Assembly (NCBI GenBank): GCA_963743425.1 | Contig: CAVUPU010000002.1 | Location: 310,001-374,000, forward strand | Length of the DNA stretch: 64,000 bases | Direction: 5' to 3' | Source: JAJVID01 sp963743425 | GTDB taxonomy: Bacteria; Acidobacteriota; Blastocatellia; RBC074 | Shown: one piece after another, positions 35,330 to 43,710 of the stretch | Numbering within the stretch: position 1 is the stretch's first letter | Layout of the letters: each line of letters begins with the position of its first letter | Position numbers and translations under genes: made by a program | The notes under the pieces: model-generated | Seen by the model: the letters and a program-made list of their open reading frames with translations, nothing else | Databases searched by the model: none | What the model was told of the DNA's origin: nothing

Positions 35330-35531
35330 CCCACTTCTCCATTGTTCATAGCCAATAATTGTTTGAAGCGATGAAATCCAACACCGCTTCCTGATTGCTT
35401 TATATCTGCAGTGTCTCGCTCTGTATTTGGATTAATCACCCTAGCCCGCCCGTCCCCGAAAAGTCAGTACGTAAACGCACGCATTTCCATATTTATCAGT
35501 GGCGCCATCCTTGCGATCTGAATCTTCGGTT

Positions 35532-36956
35532 ATGGCTATGATTTCCGTATCATCAGATGAAGCGCGGCAAATGACGCAGGCTGAGCGGCTGGCGATGTTT
35601 GTTGCGCGGGCGTCCTATGACGACCTCTCAGAGGCGGCTCGCCGTCAACTCAAAATCCGGGTTCTGGACAGTCTCGGTTGCGCCATTGGCGCTTTAGAAG
35701 GAAAGCCTATCAAGTCGCTTCGGACGCAGATCGAAGATTTCGGCGGCAATGCGCATTCCACCCTGATAGGCGGCGGTCGAACGTCCCCGGATCAGGCGGC
35801 GTTCTACAACAGCGCGCTAGTGCGCTATCTGGATTTCAACGACAGTTACCTGGCCAAGGGAGAGACCTGCCATCCGAGCGACAACCTGGGAGCGATGCTG
35901 GCGGCTGCCGAGTATGCGCGCCGGAGCGGGCGCGCATTCCTGACGGCGCTCGCCGTGGCCTACCAGGTACAGTGCCGGTTGAGCGATGTGGCGCCGGTGC
36001 GCGCAAAAGGCTTCGACCACACGACGCAAGGATCTTTCGCGGTCGCCGCCGGAGTCTCAAAAGCTCTCGGTCTGGATGAGGCCCGAACCGCCAATGCTAT
36101 CGCTATCTGTGGGACTGCCTTCAACGCCTTGCGCGTCACCCGCACTGGCGCGCTCTCACACTGGAAAGGGTTGGCCTATCCCAACACCGCGTTCGGCTGC
36201 GTCTACGCCACATTTCTCGCAATGCGCGGCGTGACCGGGCCGCCGGAGGTCTTCGAGGGAAACAAGGGTTTTATGGAGACCATCGCCGGTCGCTTCGAGA
36301 TCAACTGGTCGCGCGAAGACCTGGAGCGCGTGACGCGAACGATCGTAAAAAAATACAACGCCGAGATTCACTCCCAATCGGCAATCGAAGGCGTCCTGGA
36401 GCTTAAGGCGGCGCATGGCTTCATCGCCGCCCAGGTGGCGCGGATCGAGATCGAGATTTTCGACGTGGCCTATCACATCATCGGCGGAGGCGCCGAAGGC
36501 GACAAGAGCGTCGTTCGGACAAAGGAGGAGGCTGATCACAGCCTGCCCTACATCGTGGCCGTCGCCATTCTCGACGACCATGTCATGCCCGAACAGTACG
36601 AAAGAATCGAGCGTCCGGACGTCCAGTCGCTGCTCCGCAAAATCCGCGCGCGGCCCTCGGCCGATTACAGCCGGCGGTTCCCCGACGAGATGCCGTGCCG
36701 CATCACGGTCGCTCTGAACGACGGCCGAGTCCTGACGAAAGAGAAGCGCGACTACGAAGGCTTTCTCAGTCGTCCGATGAGTTGGGAGACGGTGGCGCGC
36801 AAATTCGATCGGTTGAGCGCGCCTTACGCCGACCGGGAGCTGCGCCGCGAAATCATTGACGCCGTCACCAATTTGGAAGCGATTCAAGTAGCCGATCTGA
36901 CGCGACTGCTGGGAAAGATTCAAGGAGGGATCAATTATGGCTCAGGAACACAATAA
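35532..36956 (+). CDS. MmgE/PrpD family protein
   Basis: A 474-residue member of the 2-methylcitrate dehydratase / immune-responsive gene 1 fold. Family landmarks are the N-terminal helical domain (ARRQLKIRVLDSLGCAIGAL), SALVRYLDFNDSYLAKGETC with the HPSDNLGAMLAAAEYA helix, and a second alpha/beta domain (KYNAEIHSQSAIEGVLELK). The substrate could be methylcitrate or another tricarboxylate. No prpB or prpC is nearby, so propionate catabolism is not supported. The ATG at 35532 is chosen over a GTG at 35499. It overlaps the next gene by 20 bp, so the two are co-translated. Confidence 0.9.
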   Translation: MAMISVSSDEARQMTQAERLAMFVARASYDDLSEAARRQLKIRVLDSLGCAIGALEGKPIKSLRTQIEDFGGNAHSTLIGGGRTSPDQAAFYNSALVRYLDFNDSYLAKGETCHPSDNLGAMLAAAEYARRSGRAFLTALAVAYQVQCRLSDVAPVRAKGFDHTTQGSFAVAAGVSKALGLDEARTANAIAICGTAFNALRVTRTGALSHWKGLAYPNTAFGCVYATFLAMRGVTGPPEVFEGNKGFMETIAGRFEINWSREDLERVTRTIVKKYNAEIHSQSAIEGVLELKAAHGFIAAQVARIEIEIFDVAYHIIGGGAEGDKSVVRTKEEADHSLPYIVAVAILDDHVMPEQYERIERPDVQSLLRKIRARPSADYSRRFPDEMPCRITVALNDGRVLTKEKRDYEGFLSRPMSWETVARKFDRLSAPYADRELRREIIDAVTNLEAIQVADLTRLLGKIQGGINYGSGTQ

Positions 36957-37791
36957 CGCTGACGAAAGGGCGTTCGCCTTCTTGCAGATCAACGAGCGCC
37001 AAACGAAGCCGCGCGCCTGCGGCGTGACCGAGATTCGCGGGCCGTATTACACGCCGATGGGCAAACGCTATCTGCAAGACGTGCTGGAGACGATGGGGGC
37101 CTATGTGGACAGCCTCAAATTCGCCGGAGGCTCCTTCTCGCTCATGCCGCGCCGGGCGGTCAAGGAGCTGATAGACCTCTGCCACAAACATAACGTTCTG
37201 GTCTCGACCGGAGGTTTCATCGAACGCGTCCTGGCGTATGGCGCTGAGGCCGTCAACCGCTACATCCGCGAGTGTCATGAACTGGGCTTCGACACCATCG
37301 AAATCTCCAGCGGCTTCATCACGACGCCGATGGAAGACCTCCTGCGACTGGTCGAGAAGACACAGAAGGCCGGATGCAAAGCCAAGCCGGAGGTCGGCAT
37401 CCAGTTCGGCGCCGGCGGCGCCACTGCCATAGCCGAATTGGAGGCCGAAGGGACGCGCGATGTGGAATGGGCCATCTGGCAGGCAAAGCGTTTTCTGGAG
37501 GCCGGGGCCGACATGCTGATGATCGAATCGGAAGGAATCACCGAGAACGTCAAGGTATGGCGCACCGACGCGGTCGCCAAGATCATCAATGCGCTCGGCC
37601 TGGAGAAGGTCATGTTCGAGGCCGCCGATCCGGAGGTCTTCGAGTGGTACATCAAGAACTACGGCCCGGAGGTGAACCTCTTTGTAGACCACAGTCAGAT
37701 CGTCCAGCTCGAAGCTCTGCGCTCAGGCGTCTGGGGAACGAAAAGCCTCTGGGGCCGCGTCTTGACTTATAAAGGCCACGGCTCCGTCTGA
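36937..37791 (+). CDS. ComA-type phosphosulfolactate synthase family protein
   Basis: A 284-residue TIM-barrel protein of the (2R)-phospho-3-sulfolactate synthase family. Visible features: TKPRACGVTEIRGPYYTPMG, YVDSLKFAGGSFSLMPR, VLVSTGGFIERVL, FDTIEISSGFI, KPEVGIQFGAGG, LMIESEGI and a C-terminal NLFVDHSQIVQLE. AAGGAGGGATCAATT gives a strong ribosome binding site before the ATG at 36937. In methanogens the enzyme adds sulfite to phosphoenolpyruvate for coenzyme M; bacterial homologues take part in sulfolactate synthesis or have unknown roles. No comB or comC is adjacent. Coupling to the MmgE/PrpD gene suggests one pathway, possibly with a C3 or C4 acid substrate; that is inference. Confidence 0.85.
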   Translation: MAQEHNNADERAFAFLQINERQTKPRACGVTEIRGPYYTPMGKRYLQDVLETMGAYVDSLKFAGGSFSLMPRRAVKELIDLCHKHNVLVSTGGFIERVLAYGAEAVNRYIRECHELGFDTIEISSGFITTPMEDLLRLVEKTQKAGCKAKPEVGIQFGAGGATAIAELEAEGTRDVEWAIWQAKRFLEAGADMLMIESEGITENVKVWRTDAVAKIINALGLEKVMFEAADPEVFEWYIKNYGPEVNLFVDHSQIVQLEALRSGVWGTKSLWGRVLTYKGHGSV

Positions 37792-37892
37792 TTGCGTACC
37801 GACTACTCGGCGCTGCCGGACTAAACTCCCTCAGTCCCTTTTCTCCGCCGCAAGAGCGATTCCCCCTCGCCACGGTGACGCCCTGAAACAAT

Positions 37893-38000
37893 GAAAATCG
37901 CCCCTGGGTACGCATCGCTTCCAGCGTGCGGGGCTTCGATCAAAGGGTCTGCTGGCGAAACCATGCGCCGCTGGAAGCGATGCGTACCCGGGGATTTTCC
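37893..38000. repeat. Family A inverted repeat (GGGTACGC...), second copy
   Basis: The arms contain GGGTACGCATCGCTTCCAGC and its complement, extended outward by GAAAATC/GATTTTC, so the element is longer than its relative at 31538-31704. The right arm ends directly before the AGGAGG ribosome binding site of the metallothionein-like gene, so the hairpin would lie in its leader. Confidence 0.9.
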
Positions 38001-38015
38001 GCAGGAGGTATGAAC

Positions 38016-38249
38016 ATGGCCGAGTGTGAAGTTTGTGGCAACGATTATTATCTGGCCTTCGAGGTGATCACGGCGGGCAGGAAGCACATCTTCGACAGTT
38101 TCGAATGCGCGATCCAGAAGCTGGCCCCGGTCTGCGCTCAGTGCGGCTGTAGAATCATCGGGCACGGCGTCGAGGCGAAGAACACGTTCTATTGCTGCGC
38201 CAATTGCGCGCGCAAAGCCGGTGTCTCTCAAGCGAAAGACCACGTCTGA
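38016..38249 (+). CDS. Small cysteine-rich zinc-binding protein (prokaryotic metallothionein-like)
   Basis: A 77-residue protein: AECEVCGNDYYLAFEV, then KHIFDSFECAIQKLAP, CAQCGCRIIGHGVE and FYCCANCAR. Ten cysteines plus histidines are arranged as in a widespread small family annotated as prokaryotic metallothionein or zinc-ribbon protein. It probably binds zinc or acts in a metal-dependent regulatory role; no enzyme activity is expected. AGGAGG lies seven bases before the ATG at 38016. Its 3' end overlaps the longest possible frame of the DUF72 gene, so the two are likely one transcript. Confidence 0.8.
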   Translation: MAECEVCGNDYYLAFEVITAGRKHIFDSFECAIQKLAPVCAQCGCRIIGHGVEAKNTFYCCANCARKAGVSQAKDHV

Positions 38250-38283
38250 GCCGGCGGCTCGCGAACAACGCGGCGCGGCGATA

Positions 38284-39021
38284 ATGATGAGAAGAGGCGA
38301 GGTTCACATAGGCTGCTCGGGCTGGAATTACGAGCGCTGGCGCGGGCGATTCTATCCGGAAGAAGCGCCGCAGAAGCGATGGTTCGAGTTCTACGCCGAG
38401 GCTTTCGATACGGTCGAGATCAACAACACCTTCTATCAACTGCCTGCCGCGCAAACCTTCGAGGCATGGCGCGCACAGGCGCCGGATGGATTTATCTATG
38501 CGGTCAAGGCGAACCGGTACTTGACCCATCTGAAGAGACTGAAAGACGCGAAAGCGCCGCTCAGGAGATTTCTGGATCGGGCCAGGCTCCTCGGCGCCCA
38601 TCTAGGCCCGATCCTCTATCAACTGCCGCCACGCTGGCGTTTGAACCTGGAGCGATTGGAGTCTTTCCTGGACCTCCTTCCTGAAGACCTGCGTAGCGTC
38701 CTCGAGTTCCGCGATCAGAGCTGGATGGTAGACGGGGTCTTCCAACTGCTGGAGGAGCGCGGCGTCTCCTTCTGCGCGCACGATATGCCCGGGCTTGACG
38801 TCCCGCGCGTGGCCGTCGGGTCGCTCGCATATGTCCGCTTTCACGGGGCGGAGGAGAAGTATCGAGGCGGCTATCCCGAACCGACGCTGCGGAGCTGGAG
38901 CAGGTGGATGGAACAACAGGTTCGGGCGGGAAAGGATCTATATGTCTATTTCAACAACGACGCCGAAGCGCATGCCCCGCACGACGCCTTGCGGTTAAAG
39001 CGAAAGGTTACGGTTCGCTGA
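38284..39021 (+). CDS. DUF72 (YecE-like) family protein
   Basis: A 245-residue TIM-barrel-like DUF72 protein. Conserved blocks: VHIGCSGWNYERWRGRFYPE, YAEAFDTVEINNTFYQLP, FIYAVKANRYLTHLKRL, GAHLGPILYQLPPRW, SVLEFRDQSW, AYVRFHGAEEKYRGGY and YVYFNNDAEAHAPHDALRL. The molecular role of the family is unknown; the conserved pocket suggests an enzyme or nucleic-acid processing role. The ATG at 38284 matches the usual N-terminus; a GTG at 38221 would overlap the preceding gene by 29 bp. No oddities. Confidence 0.88.
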   Translation: MMRRGEVHIGCSGWNYERWRGRFYPEEAPQKRWFEFYAEAFDTVEINNTFYQLPAAQTFEAWRAQAPDGFIYAVKANRYLTHLKRLKDAKAPLRRFLDRARLLGAHLGPILYQLPPRWRLNLERLESFLDLLPEDLRSVLEFRDQSWMVDGVFQLLEERGVSFCAHDMPGLDVPRVAVGSLAYVRFHGAEEKYRGGYPEPTLRSWSRWMEQQVRAGKDLYVYFNNDAEAHAPHDALRLKRKVTVR

Positions 39022-39033
39022 GCTAAACAGCGG

Positions 39034-39103
39034 TACAGTACCGCGCGCGTAAGCAAGCGGATGTGTAATCGGTCAACCGCTTGCTTACGCGCGCGGTGCT
39101 GTA
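39034..39103. repeat. Inverted repeat with 27-nt arms
   Basis: Arms at 39034-39060 and 39077-39103 (TACAGTACCGCGCGCGTAAG start) pair with one mismatch and a 16-nt loop. It lies between the DUF72 stop and the AlkZ-related start. Confidence 0.9.
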
Positions 39104-39143
39104 TCAACCTCACATGTTCTTGAAATGAGTCGAAAAGTGATTA

Positions 39144-40010
39144 ATGATGCGCACGTCAGACTCCGGGCTGCGCATGAACCGCAAACAGAGCTACATCCTT
39201 CCACCCGAAATTGAGGAACACCGCGACCTGCACTGGCGGCGCGAGGAGACGTTGCGTGTCGAGACCGCGCCTCAGGCGGAGGCGTTCATAGAACGCGTCG
39301 GTTTCATCGCCTGCATGACCGATTCGCGACAGCCTGGGCCTTCGCTTTACATCGCCGTCTGCGGTCGTCGTGACGCGGTGATGCCGCACAATGTTCAGAA
39401 GGACCCTGAAAGCTCGCACACGTGGATATTGAAGGACGAGATCGTCCGGCGCAGCAGGGTCTATTACGGCAAGCTCGCGCGCGGCAAAACCATGTTCATC
39501 GCGCCGCGAATGATTCCCTGCTTCTACGCGATCTGGGGCGTCGCAAAGCGCGAAGAGAAAAAGCGGTTGAGCGCCGATGCGTTGGCGATATTGAAAGTGT
39601 TGCGCAAAGAATGGGAGATGGCCACGGCCGATCTGCGCGAAGAATCGGGCGTCAAAGATCGCAAAGCGTTCACACGGGCGATTGATGAATTGCAGGCGGC
39701 GATGATCGTCGTTCCGAGCGAGGTCGTTTATCAACCCAAGTTCAGCTACATCTGGACGCTCGCCGAAGGACGTTTCCCGGAACAACTGGCGCAGAAGGTC
39801 GAGCGCATAACCGCGCTGCGCGAGATCGCGCGATGCTTTCTGGATTGCGCAGGCATGACATATCCGGGGGAGTTGGCCAGAGTCACTGGGCTTTCGCGTC
39901 CTGAAGCCGGCATCGGAAATCAGGCCCTCGTCAGAGAGAAGATAACGATCTCGCCTTCCACCGGGTCTTACATCAAATCGACTCTGGCGAGCGCGCTAAA
40001 ATCGGAGTGA
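39144..40010 (+). CDS. AlkZ/YcaQ-related winged-helix protein
   Basis: A 288-residue protein resembling the AlkZ-related branch of the HTH_42 glycosylase superfamily. Helical winged units are visible (DALAILKVLRKEWEMATADLREESGVKDRKAFTRAIDEL split across two helices; CFLDCAGMTYPGELARVTGL). Members of the true AlkZ/YcaQ group excise alkylated bases from interstrand crosslinks. This shorter variant lacks the usual QxQ or QxD catalytic signature in what I can see, so activity is uncertain. The ATG at 39144 is followed at once by another and no good ribosome binding site is present. Its last 38 bp overlap the convergent membrane-protein gene. Confidence 0.65.
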   Translation: MMRTSDSGLRMNRKQSYILPPEIEEHRDLHWRREETLRVETAPQAEAFIERVGFIACMTDSRQPGPSLYIAVCGRRDAVMPHNVQKDPESSHTWILKDEIVRRSRVYYGKLARGKTMFIAPRMIPCFYAIWGVAKREEKKRLSADALAILKVLRKEWEMATADLREESGVKDRKAFTRAIDELQAAMIVVPSEVVYQPKFSYIWTLAEGRFPEQLAQKVERITALREIARCFLDCAGMTYPGELARVTGLSRPEAGIGNQALVREKITISPSTGSYIKSTLASALKSE

Positions 40011-40668
40011 TGGGTTCCATACCAGCCGCGCCTGCCGGCTTGACCGGGCCGGGCGCGAATGTGTCGCCCCGTCGCGTTATGACCTGATGGTATTGATTGC
40101 CTTCGATATCCTGAAAATCAATATTCAGGGGGGTCTCCTCATCAATGAGGGACAAAAAGTCGAATCCCGTATAACCGTATTGCCGTATGACTTCGCCTAC
40201 CTGCTCCGGATCGGCGGGATAATTGAAGCTCTTAACAACCTGTTCGCTGTTTGGGCTTAAACTTTGAATGGGCTGAAATACTGAGTATCCGTTCTGCCCC
40301 TTCGGGATTTGATAGTCGTAGATTTCCTCGCCGGCGATGTCCGCCTCGGGAGAAAAGCTTCCGTCGTGAGTGGAAATAAAATCCATGCGCGCGATTTCAA
40401 TGTTCATCGCAACGCCGTTTCCGACATTCTTAAGGTAGAGGCGATGAATAGGGCTTCCGCTCTCATCCTGCTTAAGCCAGGCGGCAAACGCCGGCAGGAC
40501 CGAGAGCCTTCTCTGGCTCGCAAGCTCTACGGATTGCATGGTCAGGGCTTGCTTGATCTTCTCGATCTCCCCTGTGTATTTCAATACAACTCGCAGCGCA
40601 AGGATCAAAACCACAATGTTGAGTCCGGCAATGACAACAAGAAAAATGTTCAATGTTTCCGTTTGCAT
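39973..40668 (-). CDS. Membrane-anchored protein of unknown function
   Basis: Unrecognised 231-residue protein. GGAGG nine bases upstream sets the ATG at 40666-40668. One N-terminal membrane helix is clear (IFLVVIAGLNIVVLILALRVVL, residues about 9-30), followed by a short charged coiled-coil-like stretch (KYTGEIEKIKQAL) and a beta-rich soluble domain (RLYLKNVGNGVAMNIEIARMDF ... GYTGFDFLSLIDEETPLNIDF). The NVGNGVAMNI segment is reminiscent of small Ig-like domains that follow a membrane anchor in many hypothetical proteins. It overlaps the end of the AlkZ-related gene, tail to tail. Confidence 0.75.
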   Translation of the reverse strand: MQTETLNIFLVVIAGLNIVVLILALRVVLKYTGEIEKIKQALTMQSVELASQRRLSVLPAFAAWLKQDESGSPIHRLYLKNVGNGVAMNIEIARMDFISTHDGSFSPEADIAGEEIYDYQIPKGQNGYSVFQPIQSLSPNSEQVVKSFNYPADPEQVGEVIRQYGYTGFDFLSLIDEETPLNIDFQDIEGNQYHQVITRRGDTFAPGPVKPAGAAGMEPITPILARSPESI

Positions 40669-40919
40669 TTTTTCGTTCCTCCAATGATCCGGTGAATAAA
40701 GATCTATGTATTCTTGATTCATCGCTTCTTCGGGGGAATAGGACAGAGCATCATATGTTAGTTTTTCGCCCATCACCAGTCAACTTTTCAGAAGGATTGA
40801 TCTATACTGCGCGCACGTTTCCAGGTCTTGTTACAGGTTCCGTAATCAAACTTTCAATAGTTCGCCGGCAGGCCCGATAGCTTGCTGCGCATCATCACTA
40901 TAACTGGGAGGAAATCATA

Positions 40920-42269
40920 ATGGGCAAACTGACCAGGAGAGATTTCGCTAAAACCGCCGCTGTCGCCGGGGCCACAACGGCGTTGAGCTATTCCAAGATC
41001 ATTGGCGCGAACGACCGCGTGAAGCTCGGCTTCATCGCATTGGGCAACCGCGGAGACCAGGTGCTCGACGCCTTCCTTGCGCACAAAGACTGCGAAGTCA
41101 CAGCCGTTTGCGACATCTATCAACCTTACATGGACTTCGCGTCGAAAAAGATCGGCTCGAATCCGAAACAGATCAAAGACTATCGCAAGCTGATAGAGAT
41201 GAAAGACGTTGACGCGGTCGTGATCAACACGCCCGATCACTGGCACGCGCTGCAAACGATTCAAGCCTGCCAGGCGGGCAAAGACGTCTACGTCGAAAAA
41301 CCGCTCTCGCTCTGCGTCGCCGAAGGGCGCAAGATGGTCGAGGCCGTGCGCAAATACAATCGCGTCTCGCAGGTGGGCATCCACCGCCGCTCTTCTCAAT
41401 TCGTCCGGGAAGCCGCCGAGATCGTGCGCAGCGGTTACATCGGCAAGGTGATGGCCGTGCGCGCTTTTCACATCCAGAACGAGTGGCCGAAAGGCATAGG
41501 CAATCCGCCGGACGAAAAGGCCCCGTCGGATCTGGACTGGGAGGCGTGGCTGGGTCCCGCGCCGGCGAAGCCTTACAACAAGAACCGCACGTTCTACCGC
41601 TTCCGCTGGTTCTGGGACTATTCGGGCGGGCAACTGACCAACTTCGGCGTGCATTACATTGACGCGATCCATCTGGCTCTGGGACAGGACAGGCCGACAG
41701 CGGTCACAGCGATGGGCGGCAAGTTCGCCATCGAAGACAACCGCGAGATTCCCGACACAATGGAGGTCATCTGGCAATACCCAGGCGCCATCCTGGTCAC
41801 GTTCACACAGATCAACGCCAACGCCGCGCCAGCAGGTTTGAACAACGGCGAGATAGAATTTCGTGGAACGAAGGGCACGCTTTATCTGAAAAGCAACGGC
41901 TACGAAGTCATCGCTGACAACATTTCGCCGAACGAATTCTTCGCGCGCTCGCCGCTCGATCGTTCAAAAGACAACTGGCGGAGAGGATCGCAGCCGATGA
42001 TCGAGCCGAAGAAGGGCCAGGGTGACGCCGACACCAGACATCACGCGCGCAACTTCCTCGATTGCGTGCGCGACCGCAAGGAAACCAATTGTGACATCGA
42101 GGTCGGCCATCGGTCGACCAGCGCGCCGCTCATCGGAAACATCGCGTATAAGATGAAAGCTTTCCTCGAATGGGACGGCAAGGCTGAACGGTTCATCAAC
42201 AACGCGGCGGCGACCAGGATGCTGAGTTATCAATATCGCGCGCCGTATAAGTTCCCAACGACAGTTTGA
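40920..42269 (+). CDS. Gfo/Idh/MocA family oxidoreductase with Tat signal
   Basis: A 449-residue NAD(P)-dependent sugar oxidoreductase. It begins with a twin-arginine-type signal (KLTRRDFAKTAAVAGATTALS), so it is predicted to be exported folded with its cofactor. The Rossmann part has KLGFIALGNRGDQVL, and VYVEKPLS carries the family lysine (about residue 125). HHARNFLDCVRDRKETNCD is the C-terminal signature of the Tat-exported subgroup common in Planctomycetes and Acidobacteria. GGAGGAAATCATA gives a strong ribosome binding site. It is the first gene of a short run with the isomerase and enolase-superfamily genes. Substrate unknown; hexose or hexose-acid derivatives are likely. Confidence 0.93.
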   Translation: MGKLTRRDFAKTAAVAGATTALSYSKIIGANDRVKLGFIALGNRGDQVLDAFLAHKDCEVTAVCDIYQPYMDFASKKIGSNPKQIKDYRKLIEMKDVDAVVINTPDHWHALQTIQACQAGKDVYVEKPLSLCVAEGRKMVEAVRKYNRVSQVGIHRRSSQFVREAAEIVRSGYIGKVMAVRAFHIQNEWPKGIGNPPDEKAPSDLDWEAWLGPAPAKPYNKNRTFYRFRWFWDYSGGQLTNFGVHYIDAIHLALGQDRPTAVTAMGGKFAIEDNREIPDTMEVIWQYPGAILVTFTQINANAAPAGLNNGEIEFRGTKGTLYLKSNGYEVIADNISPNEFFARSPLDRSKDNWRRGSQPMIEPKKGQGDADTRHHARNFLDCVRDRKETNCDIEVGHRSTSAPLIGNIAYKMKAFLEWDGKAERFINNAAATRMLSYQYRAPYKFPTTV

Positions 42270-42274
42270 AAATA

Positions 42275-43189
42275 ATGGATCAAAACAGACGAGAGTTCAT
42301 CAAATCTGCTTCCGCGTTCGCAGCCGCTTCTATGCTGCCGAATGCGGCAGGGTTCAACGGCGTAGTCTGCCTCTTCTCGAAACATCTGCCGGCGATGGAT
42401 TGGACTCGGCTGGCTCAGGCTGTGAAGCGACTCGGCTTCGGCGGAATCGATCTGACCGTGCGACCGGGCGGCCACGTGGCGCCCGAACGCGCGGCGGAAG
42501 ATTTGCCGAAGGCCGTCGCCGCCATTCGCGCCGAAGGTCTGAGCGTGCCGATGATCACCACCGCGCTGACTTCCGCCGGCGATCCGACCGCAAAACCCAT
42601 TCTTTCGACCGCGGGCAAGCTCTCGATTCCCTTCTTCAAACCGGGCTATTACAGATACTCGTTCGCCGATGTGCGCAGCGAGCTTCAAAAAGCGATGAGC
42701 GATTTTCGCTCGCTGACCGAGGTGAGCAGGCAGAACGGCGTCCAATGCGGATTCCACAATCACGAAGAGTACATCGGCGCGCAGCTCTGGGACGTCACGC
42801 AAACGATTGATCAACTCGATCCGAAGTGGGTCGGATACTATTTCGACATCCGCCATGCGGTCGCGGAAGGCGGCGGCGCGGGATGGAAGATCGCGCTCAA
42901 CCTGGTCGCGCCCCGCATCAAGATGATCGCGGTCAAGGACTCCTACTGGGAGAAGACGAGCCGGGGATGGCGTCAGGTCAACTGCCCGCTCGGCCAGGGA
43001 ATGGTCGATTGGAAGGCTTATTTCAAGACGCTGCGACAGGCCGATTTTCAGGGGCCTACCTCGCTGCATCTCGAATACGAAATCCCGGGAGCGACGAAAG
43101 CCGCGCAGGAAGAGAACACGCTTGCGGCGGCGCAGCGGGATCTTGAGTTTTTGAAGGCGCAATTGCTGGAAGCTTATCAGGTAGTCTAA
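42275..43189 (+). CDS. Sugar phosphate isomerase/epimerase family protein (Tat-like signal)
   Basis: A 304-residue xylose-isomerase-like TIM barrel (AP endonuclease 2 superfamily). It opens with a twin-arginine-type sequence (DQNRREFIKSASAFAAASML). Conserved strands include GFGGIDLTVRPGGHVAPE, GVQCGFHNHEEYIGAQLWDV with metal-ligand-type residues, VGYYFDIRHAVAEGG and IKMIAVKDSYWE. It starts 5 bp after the oxidoreductase stop; the ATG at 42275 is preferred to an upstream TTG. These two families are often encoded side by side and probably act on the same oxidised sugar. Confidence 0.9.
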   Translation: MDQNRREFIKSASAFAAASMLPNAAGFNGVVCLFSKHLPAMDWTRLAQAVKRLGFGGIDLTVRPGGHVAPERAAEDLPKAVAAIRAEGLSVPMITTALTSAGDPTAKPILSTAGKLSIPFFKPGYYRYSFADVRSELQKAMSDFRSLTEVSRQNGVQCGFHNHEEYIGAQLWDVTQTIDQLDPKWVGYYFDIRHAVAEGGGAGWKIALNLVAPRIKMIAVKDSYWEKTSRGWRQVNCPLGQGMVDWKAYFKTLRQADFQGPTSLHLEYEIPGATKAAQEENTLAAAQRDLEFLKAQLLEAYQVV

Positions 43190-43225
43190 GCGCGAAGATG
43201 TTTCCGGTAATTATCAGATCGGCGA

Positions 43226-43444
43226 AGCCTTTGGAGTGCGGGAGCTCGGTACCGCTTTGGTAGTCAATTGATTAGCTCGCCGTCTCCCACAGACAGGAGC
43301 CTTTCGCAATCCATTCCCGTCCGCGGCGAAGAGGTGAAGAAGCTGGCAAAGGGCGCCGCTAATCAATGCTCAAGACGACTTGGAATGTCTGTAGTTGCCG
43401 AAATGACTACCAAAGCGGTACCGAGCTCCCGCACTCCAAAGGCT
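43226..43444. repeat. Inverted repeat with 41-bp perfect arms and nested inner arms
   Basis: Perfect 41-nt arms at 43226-43266 and 43404-43444 enclose 137 nt. That interior begins ATTGATTAGC and has GCTAATCAAT near 43370, so a second, inner pair exists. The element fills the gap between the isomerase gene and the small membrane-protein gene. The right arm ends 16 bp before the latter's ATG. Confidence 0.93.
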
Positions 43445-43460
43445 GTCCCTATCTCAAGCT

Positions 43461-43688
43461 ATGGAATGCTTTGTTTTCATACTTATCCTCGGCGCTTACA
43501 TATTCGCGCTGCTGTATCTGAATGCAAAAGCGCAGCCGGGGCAGAGACTTCCCGAACGTTTGAAGCCTTTGAAATACGCCGTAAACTCAGTCGGCGTCCT
43601 GTTTCTCGCGCTCTTTCTGATAGTGATTGGAGTATTACTTTTGGTTCTGATCTATTGCTTGCTGACTGATTGCCCTCGTATCGAGTAA
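43461..43688 (+). CDS. Small two-helix membrane protein
   Basis: Unrecognised 75-residue product. It is almost wholly hydrophobic in two stretches (FVFILILGAYIFALLYLN and VGVLFLALFLIVIGVLLLVLI), joined by a basic, proline-containing loop. There is no ribosome binding site in front of the ATG, which lies just beyond the right arm of an inverted repeat. It ends 22 bp before the enolase-superfamily gene and may be co-transcribed with it. Clear membrane topology supports a real gene; initiation is doubtful. Confidence 0.45.
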   Translation: MECFVFILILGAYIFALLYLNAKAQPGQRLPERLKPLKYAVNSVGVLFLALFLIVIGVLLLVLIYCLLTDCPRIE

Positions 43689-43710
43689 ACAACGAGAAGG
43701 ATTTGATTCG

